Translations under genes and position numbers: made by a program
The notes under the pieces: model-generated
The model's database searches: none
Seen by the model: only the letters and a program-made list of their open reading frames with translations
Told to the model about the DNA's origin: nothing
Part shown: piece by piece, positions 56,976 to 64,000 of the stretch
Layout of the letters: each line of letters begins with the position of its first letter
Position numbering within the stretch: the first letter of the stretch is position 1
Assembly (NCBI GenBank): GCA_027924585.1
Contig: BSBM01001068.1
Coordinates: forward strand, 62,001 to 126,000
DNA: 64,000 bases
Direction of reading: 5' to 3'
DNA from: Larix kaempferi
Lineage: Eukaryota; Streptophyta; Pinopsida; Pinales; Pinaceae

Positions 56976-58599
56976 ACTCATTCAAAGAACTTGATGTGAC
57001 TTTGCGTCAGTGAAATGATGTGAGGAATCTAGATGTAAATAAATGCTTCATTATTGAACATTGGAATTGGGGTTGACCTTATTGTAATGGAGGATGACCT
57101 TGTCTATAAGTTATAACCAAGTTGAACATTGCTTGTGATTGAGAATGACCTCTCTTGTAATTTTGGTTGAGCTTGTTGGTATTTAATAACTAGGACGATT
57201 CTTGGAAAAATTAATAACTTGGATGACCTTGCGTGTTTGGGTCAACCTTGCTTGTTGAATTTGGTTGACGATAGTTTTCATTCATTGCTCTCAAGTAACT
57301 TATAATTTAGGTTGTCTTTCTTAAGCATTTTCTAAATCCTTGAAATTATAGTTGAATTCCTTAGTCAACAAGGCCTATGACAACTAAAGACAAATGAAAG
57401 TGCCATAGATTGTACGCTATCATGAGTAGATTTGTTGGATCATAATCATATCATGTAATACCTTTTGTAAGCATTTTCTAAACCTTGAGTTGAATTCTCT
57501 TGGCGGACAAGGCCTATGACAATCAAATATAGAGGAAAGTGTCATAGTTTGTATGATGTCACAATGAGTAGATTTGTTGGACTCTGATTTTATCATGCAA
57601 TGCAATAACTATTGAGGATCTTCAAGTTGCCATAGTGAAGACTTAGTAAGGGTATTCACATTTATCTATTGCTGTAAAAAATGTTACCTCTTTCATTTAT
57701 AATCTACAAGGTGAGGTTAAAAAATTCAATTTTGCATTGGTGATGTCGTTGTGAGCTGTGTTGGTAATGAGGCACCATGGGGAGCTGTTGTGATGCCATT
57801 GAGGGTCACCCATCTTCATTGTCGAGGGTATCCTCTCTCATTGTTCATATCAACTCTCATCATATCAGGTTTTGATCACCCTCGACATGGAATCTCATTG
57901 TATTGAGGGTTTTGACCCTTCATTGCAAAGAGAGGATACCTAGTTTTTTCATTTGTAATTTGTGACTTGAATCTATCTATCCACAATTTTCTATTTGACA
58001 ACTTGAGTCCATTTGTGACTTGAATTTGTCCATCTGTGTCCTTAATTTGGGTAGGTATGCAAAGGTCAAAATACATGGATATTGAGTTGAGACTTGTAGA
58101 CCTTGTTGGCACTTGTGATTTGTGGAGCTTGTATAGAGGACCAAGGAACTCAAACAAAGACCCATGAGAGCATAGTAGTGACTTGTGGGCAAGTGTGAGG
58201 GCGTTTTGAGCATCTTGTGGAGCTTGTGATAAACTGTGAGCTACAAGTGTTTCTCTGCACATATGTCTGCTTCCTCTAGGAATTGCCTTTGCAAATAAGG
58301 TGGTAGGATCAAAACATCAAATTGCCTAGCCATTCAAAGAATGTCTGTGTCCTCATCATCCTGAACATAACCACCTTATATGCCTATAACATTAACCCCT
58401 CTTTGGATCATCTTACTAGACCCTCTGCTAGAATACATAAAACCTTGGTTCATCTTCCCCTTTTGTTGAGGCACCAATGGTTGTAACCACACAACAACAA
58501 CTAACCAAGGAGGTCAATCCAATGCTGGAAAAATAACATAACACAAACCCTCAAATTAAATACACAACAAAAGAACAATCTAGAGGTGACAACCTTGAT
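56976..58599. other. Unassigned stretch upstream of LINE
   Basis: 57367-57600 contains two diverged copies (period about 141 bp) of AAGGCCTATGACAA...GAGTAGATTTGTTGGA. 57750-58300 has ORFs of 78 and 128 codons on the minus strand that overlap in different frames and are unrecognised. Part of it may be LINE 5' untranslated sequence. Confidence 0.45.
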
Positions 58600-61500
58600 T
58601 TGATAGCACATTAATTCTTTCAATAGACCCAAATTTTATTAGCTCCTTAGATTTTTAATTTGGCTAAATTATTGGAACAAGTGCAATATGAAATGTTCAC
58701 TTTCTCAAATAGAGTCTCCAAGGTGGAATTGGAGAATTTGTCCCTCAAAAAATTGTTGAATGAAAACAAAGTGCAAGAATCCCTTCAAATGATGCCTTGC
58801 ACATAGAAATCCTCAACCTTAAAAACAAGTAGACGAAGATTAGAACCCAACATTTCACCTTTAACAAAAAAAAAAAACATAAATCAATTCATGCGTATAG
58901 GTGGTTCGAGGAAGGGATAAAGCTCCCCCCCCCTCTCTTATGGCAATCGAGGAAGTAGTGCATGCTAATCTCATAGAGGAGTGCACTAGGTGAGTATGGA
59001 AGTTGGGTCCCTCTACTACATCCTTCCTTAGACCCCATGGAGGTTGGGTCCATGTTCCTTAAGCCACCCTTGATCTCCTTGATGTTACCCTTGAAAGGGA
59101 TTTGGCTTGGATTTGACTCCATCCCTTTTCTCTAGTTCATATTTGTGGTTGATTTACTTTGGGCCTTGAGAGCTAAGCGAAAGTTGTTTCTCTTCCTAGT
59201 TGTAGATCTCACTACATCACAAGTTGTGGAGCTCAAACACTCCAGGGAGCTAGGTATGACAGCATGACATGCAAGGAAATGGGTGGTCATTAGGAATCTC
59301 AGTGCTGTCATTCAAGACTACTTCGCCTTCGGGTGGTAACCTTGACCTAAGTATTCTAATGATGGGCCCAGCGGGAGAGGCGATAGGGCTCAGGCATCTT
59401 AGTTGGTTGCTAGAACGATAACATATTGTTTTTGTCATTGTTCAACATAATTTATGATGCTTATGGTTTTCCAAACATCCTCTTCTTCACTAAGACCCAT
59501 GCCAATCTTGTTTGAACACTCCTAGACATTGCACAAGATGATTGGCTTTTGGCTAGTAGAGGTGAGAGTAGGTGCTCAAATGATGTTAAAGGTTTAGGTG
59601 GGGTATCTTGTTTGACTCAGGATTTCCTTCAAAGTAAGGTCTCCCTGGTAGTCTCAAACAAGTTGCTAGATTTTATGTGGATTTGGGTTAGAGGATTGGA
59701 TCTTCTACCCAAAGACATCTACATCACAGTATGTTACTTCCCCCCAACCTCATCTTTGTTTTCTATTCATAGCAACTTAGTTGGGGATCCCTACCTAGAC
59801 TTGTATGTTGGCATCACTCAATATTCAATGATTGGGGAGGTCATCCTTCTAGGTGACCTCAACGCTTGCACCATAGCTCTTTAGATCTCTTTCCACAATC
59901 GGTTTGAGGATGCGTTTTGTATTAAGAAGTTCCAAAAACTTCATCGAGTGTTTGGAAATGCTTTAGGGTGCATAACAACTCATGGTAGGCACGTCTTATA
60001 GCTTGGAGAGTATCACGAGCTATTGATCTTGAATGGATTCTCTTGCTTCTTAAAGTCCCATTACTTCAAATACTTTCTTCATTGTGGGGGAGATAGTGTA
60101 GTAGATTACTTCATGTATAGCTAGGACCTACTACCTTTTGTACACCATTTTTTAACTACCCCCATCCCTTAGTTGATCATGCCCTCATTTCTTTCTACCT
60201 CCATGTCAGTTCTTCCCCTCCCTTGACCCCCTACCTCAGGGCGCACCTCAAACCACTATCCTTTTTTATGAGGGAGACCTAGATGCATTCTCATCTGCCC
60301 TTCGTGAGAGGCTTCCTTTTGAATCCTAATTCTCATCTCTCATTTTAACATCCACCAAATACAAATATCTCTCTTCCACCATTTGGAAAGCAACCCTCGA
60401 TTCCTACCCCTACATCACTCTATCCACTTCCATTCCCCAAAACTTAGCTCATGCCCCATGCATTGGTAGTATGACATAGATTGCAAAGCTATTCATAGCC
60501 AACTTTGCCATGCCTTTTCTTGTGACCATCACTCTTATCCTAGCCTGAAAGCTTCCTATCGTCACCTTCTTTGTCAAAAGAAATGTCTCTTCATCTCATT
60601 AAGGAGACATGTCTTCCATGCTTCCCTTATTCTCTCCCCCAAAATCTTTTGGCACACCATCTTCCCCTACCATTCCCCCATCCCGCATGATCTAGATACT
60701 TGTTTCATGCTCTCCTATAATCTATTACCTCTACTCTATATGATGTCCCCAGACAACCTCTAATTTAGGTGACTTCCACCACCTCTTGCTACTTATTCTC
60801 ATATTGAGACATTCGAAAGGTATTATGGGTGATGAATACCAGCAAAACATTTGATGAGGAAGGGATTCAGGTAGAGTTCTTCAAGCATGGTCTTTGTGTT
60901 TGGATGATCACTTGGTCCACTTGTTTAACCATGTTGTTTGTACAGGTTTTCCACAGATTTGGTCACATCACACTGTTCACTAGATCCATAAATCGAGCCC
61001 ATTTGTAGGTCCAAACAAGTACATAATTATCATGGTGGGCCACACATTCTCAAAGCTTTATTCTAAAGTCCTTTATATGGAGTTTTCCAGAGAGCTTGAA
61101 TGGAGACACCTTAGAGCTAGAAGGCAGGTTGGATTTCAATCTACACATTAGACCATTGATCACATAGTTAAACTCTGGGCCATCATTGATGAGGTGCGAC
61201 ATCACTCTTCAAACGTTTATTGTTGCTTTGTAGGATTTTGAAAAGCATTGGATTCTATCCCTTGTGAGGCCCTTTTCTAGAGTCTTAAGAGACATTGACA
61301 TTTTTGAGATACTCTTGAGTCTTGACTGCCATCATGAACTTGGATGAGTTGGTTCTTGGTGGTCTCTGCATTGCACATGGGGTATATAATTTTATTAGCA
61401 ACACAATTGGGGTTAAATAGAGGTGCCCATTGTCCCCCACCTTATTTGGTATCTGCATTAATGAGTTAGAGTCCTTTTTTCATGGTTATATTTAGGATGA

Positions 61501-62040
61501 CACTAGGTGCCTCCTCCACTAGTTCTTGATATCTATCTTGCTTTTTGCAAATTATGTGGTTCTCTTGGCCTCATCCTTGGAGAGTCTTTAGAGACAACTA
61601 GATGGTTTGGCACTTTTTTGTGACCTTCGACAGTTGATGGTCAACCTAGGTAAAACCAAGGTAATGATCTTCAGTGGGTTGACAAAGGTACTTATGGACC
61701 ACCATTTCTTCTTTTGAGGGGAGAAGATTGAGATCACCAACACCTATACCTACTTGGGGGTGCAATTCTCAGGGCCTCGCTTCAGTTTGAGACATGCTTG
61801 TGAGGCCCAACTGAAAGGCCACAAATCCTTAGCCCTTCTCGAGAGAAAGTGATTTTGATACCATTTTCAGGACATATCATCCAAGATGTTCCTCATGGAT
61901 ACCCTTGTTTGTTCTAGATCAATGTGGGCTTGAGGAACCATCTCCCCTTCCTCGCAACCTTAGAGTTAGTTACTTTTTATAGAATTCCATTTGGATCTTC
62001 CTAGCTAGAGATATGACCTTTTTCCCTAGGTCACCTATTT
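58600..62040 (+). pseudogene. Decayed LINE (non-LTR retrotransposon)
   Basis: Conceptual translation across frames gives, in order: a coiled-coil segment that may belong to ORF1 (VSKVELENLSLKKLLNENKV at about 58713-58772); an endonuclease domain (59549-59884); and a reverse transcriptase from about 60820 (TFDEEGIQVEFF) to about 61900. Recognisable RT pieces are STH.TIDHIVKLWAIIDEVR near 61140, motif A at 61220-61255, CPLSPTLFGICINELESFF at 61420-61480, motif C at 61537-61562, and TYTYLGVQFSGPRFSLRHA at about 61742-61797. Stops and frameshifts occur throughout. In motif A the aspartate of xDF is G, followed by a stop (CCFVGF, stop, KALDS). In motif C FADD has become FANY, so both catalytic aspartates are gone. 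A LINE of this kind would normally continue past the point where the minisatellite at 62071 begins. Confidence 0.8.
59549..59884 (+). pseudogene. LINE endonuclease domain, 111-codon open remnant
   Basis: This is the longest intact piece of the LINE. It reads GGVSCLTQDFLQSKVSLVVS, ... WIWVRGLDLLPKDIYITVCY, FPP, then GEVILLGDLNACT near the end. This is the order of the APE-like endonuclease of plant LINEs; GDLNA corresponds to the GDFNA motif with its metal-binding D and N. The last catalytic SDH-type motif is not in the open frame. The enzyme would nick genomic DNA to prime reverse transcription. Confidence 0.75.
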
Positions 62041-62070
62041 AGGGCTGCATTCTGGAAGAGGCAGAAACAT

Positions 62071-63575
62071 GAAATTTTCCCAACAGGAACTGCCTCACAG
62101 GAACTTTGCCCAATAGGAACTGTGCCTGTTAGGAACTTTTCCCAACAGGAATTGTGCCTGACAGGAACTTTGCCCAACAGGAACTGTGCCTGACAGGAAC
62201 TTTGCCCAATAGGAACTGTGTCCGACAGGAACTTTGCCTTTTAGGAACTTTTCCCAATAGGAACTGTGCCTGACAGGAACTTTTCCCAACAGGAACTATG
62301 CCTGTTAGGAATTCTCCCAACAGGAACTCTACCTGACAAGAACTTTTCCCAATAGAAACTGTGCATGACAGGAACTATGCCTGACATAAAATTTGTTCGA
62401 TAGGAACTTTAATGCTACCATTGATAGGAAATTTTCCCAACAGGAACTTTGCCCAACAAGAACTGTGCCTGACAGGAACTTTGCCCAACAAGAACTGTGC
62501 CTGACAGGAACTTTGCCCAACAGGAACTGTGCCTATTAGGAACTTTGCCCAATAGGAACTGTGCCCAGTAGGAACTTTTCCTAACAGGAACTGTGCATGA
62601 CAGGAATTGTGCCCAGCAGGAACTGTGTCTGACAGGAACTTTTCCCAACAGGAACTTTGCCTGTTAGGAACTTTTCCCAACAGGAACTGTGCCTGACAGG
62701 AACTTTTCCCAACATGAACTGTGCCTGTTAGGAATTTTCCCAATAGGAACTGTGCTTGACAGGAACTGTGCCCAGCAGGAACTGTGCTCGACAGGAACTT
62801 TTCCCAACAGGAACTCTGTCTGTTAAGAAATTTTCCCAACAGGAACTGTGTCTGACAGGAACTTTGCCCAACAAGAACTATGCCTGACAGGAACTGTGCA
62901 TGACAGGAACTGTGCCTGACAGGAACTGTGCATGACAGGAACTTTTCCCAACAGGAACTATTCCTATTAGGAACTTTTCCCAACAGGAACTACGCCTAAC
63001 AAGAACTTTTCCCAACAGGAACTGTGCTTGTTAAGAATTTTCCCAACAGGAACTGTGCCTGATAGAAACTTTGCCCAATAGAAACTGTGCATGATAGGAA
63101 CTGTGCCTGACAGGAACTTCGTTCGATAGGAACTTTAATGATACCATTGATAGGAACTTTTCCCAAGAGGAACTATGCATGTTAGGAACTTTTCCCAGCA
63201 AGAACTGTGCCTAACAAGAACTTTGCCCAACAGAAACTTGTGCATGACAGGAACTGTGCATGAGAGGAACTTTTCCCAACAGGAACTATGCCCGATAGGA
63301 ACTTTGCTTGTTAGGAACTTTTCCCAACAGGAACTGTGCCTGATGGGAACTTTGCCCAACAGGAACTGTTCCTATTAGGAATTTTCCCAATAGGAACTCT
63401 GCTTGACAGTAACTTTTCCCAACAGAAACTGTGCATGACAGGAACTGTGCCTGACAGTAACTTTGTTCGATAGGAACTTTTTCTAAGAGGAACTGTGCCT
63501 ATTAGGAACTTTGCCTAGCAGGAACTGTGCTTGACATAAACTTGTGCATGACAGGAACTGTGCCCAACAAGAATG
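62071..63575 (+). repeat. 16-bp minisatellite, about 1.5 kb
   Basis: Units AGGAACTTTGCCCAAC, AGGAACTTTTCCCAAC and AGGAACTGTGCCTGAC alternate, giving a 32-bp higher-order period with roughly 90 units. A block with TTCGATAGGAACTTTAATG...ACCATTGATAGGAA occurs at about 62396 and again at about 63121, showing duplication of larger segments. Minus-strand ORFs of up to 202 codons (periods GKVPVRHSSC, SGTVPVGQSS) are repeat artefacts. Confidence 0.92.
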
Positions 63576-64000
63576 GTTTTTACACTTTTAGCCATTAGTT
63601 GTAGGGTTTTTTAAGTTTTTCATTAAAAACAATTTTTTTGGGGGATTAAAGGGTCATAGAAGCACTAGAAGTTTCAAGATCCGTTTGAAAATTTCAGGAA
63701 ATGTTTGATTTTTCACACGATCCCTTTCATAGGACCAGGATACGTTTCCTTCTGTAGGGGATGTATGTTTCCATAATGGATCCTAGGCGTATTCGATCTG
63801 GATACGTATTGGATCCGTGGATCTGTGGGTCCTAGACGCTAGGGTGGTGGATCCGGTAACATAGCTATTATCCAAGATCTAGACACCCTTAGGATGTAGC
63901 CCTAACACCTTAAAGTATCACCCTATCAATGTTTGCTCCTAAAGGCCTAACGACAGTCTCAATATTTGACAGGACACCCGATAGTGTTCCTTTAGGCCCG
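63576..64000. other. Right edge of window, nothing recognised
   Basis: Several GGATACGT, GGATCC and GATCCG phrases occur at 63735-63860; no gene. Confidence 0.5.

Noticed and set aside
62095-63378. Minus-strand ORFs up to 202 codons with GKVPVRHSSC period
   Set aside because: Translation of the 16-bp minisatellite in rotating frames; no independent support.
62071-63575. CRISPR array
   Set aside because: Units are contiguous without unique spacers and the surroundings are plant nuclear DNA.

Overview
The window reads as intergenic and transposon-derived DNA from a land plant with a large, repeat-rich nuclear genome. The evidence is a truncated plant-type glyoxal oxidase (GLOX) gene, decayed plant-style LINE reverse transcriptases, long AT-rich stretches, many micro- and minisatellites, and very few genes. 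A gymnosperm or fern would fit the LINE type and repeat load, but the sequence does not settle the lineage. No rRNA, tRNA or CRISPR array was recognised by eye.

Layout. 1-6280: a strongly diverged satellite (units near 330 bp), a diverged tandem pair of about 0.7 kb, and a short 40-bp repeat. 6474-6857 (minus): the 5' part of a GLOX gene with signal peptide and upstream TATA element, cut off after about 114 codons. 7194-38589: the main discovery, a 31.4-kb element with very long terminal inverted repeats (TIRs; left 7194-13190, right 33094-38589). A perfect 10-bp duplication, GTCATCCCAC, directly flanks both outer ends (7184-7193 and 38590-38599). The long TIRs and 9-10-bp target duplication point to a giant Mutator-like (MULE) element. 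Its 19.9-kb interior has no recognisable transposase. It holds palindromic arrays, a 1.5-kb polypyrimidine tract, an inverted block of the satellite also seen at 1-4860, a decayed unknown ORF, a 2.1-kb 21-bp minisatellite that flips orientation at its end, a G-rich block, and a probable LTR-type insertion (24589-28514). The element lies 327 bp upstream of the GLOX start codon, so the original upstream region continues at 38600.

38600-46560: a low-copy flank with short duplications, AT-rich DNA, a decayed minus-strand LINE fragment (about 41140-41815), then a cluster of palindromic arrays around an ATC microsatellite. 46558-49268: two copies of an AT-rich repeat of about 0.5-0.65 kb bounding 1.5 kb that contains a 3 x 94-bp repeat. 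50900-54300: low-copy DNA with one plausible three-exon gene model of unknown function (minus strand, 179 codons) and two dispersed short repeats. 56701-56968: a 268-bp MITE with 31-bp TIRs and a target duplication. 58600-62040: a decayed plus-strand LINE whose reverse transcriptase has lost its catalytic aspartates. 62071-63575: a 16-bp minisatellite next to the LINE remnant.

No operon-like cooperation between genes is visible. The window is best read as layers of insertion: host satellite and GLOX locus, giant TIR element, nested LTR-like and satellite material inside it, then post-insertion tandem duplications that differ between the two arms. All identities are by-eye comparisons; no alignment or database search was run.
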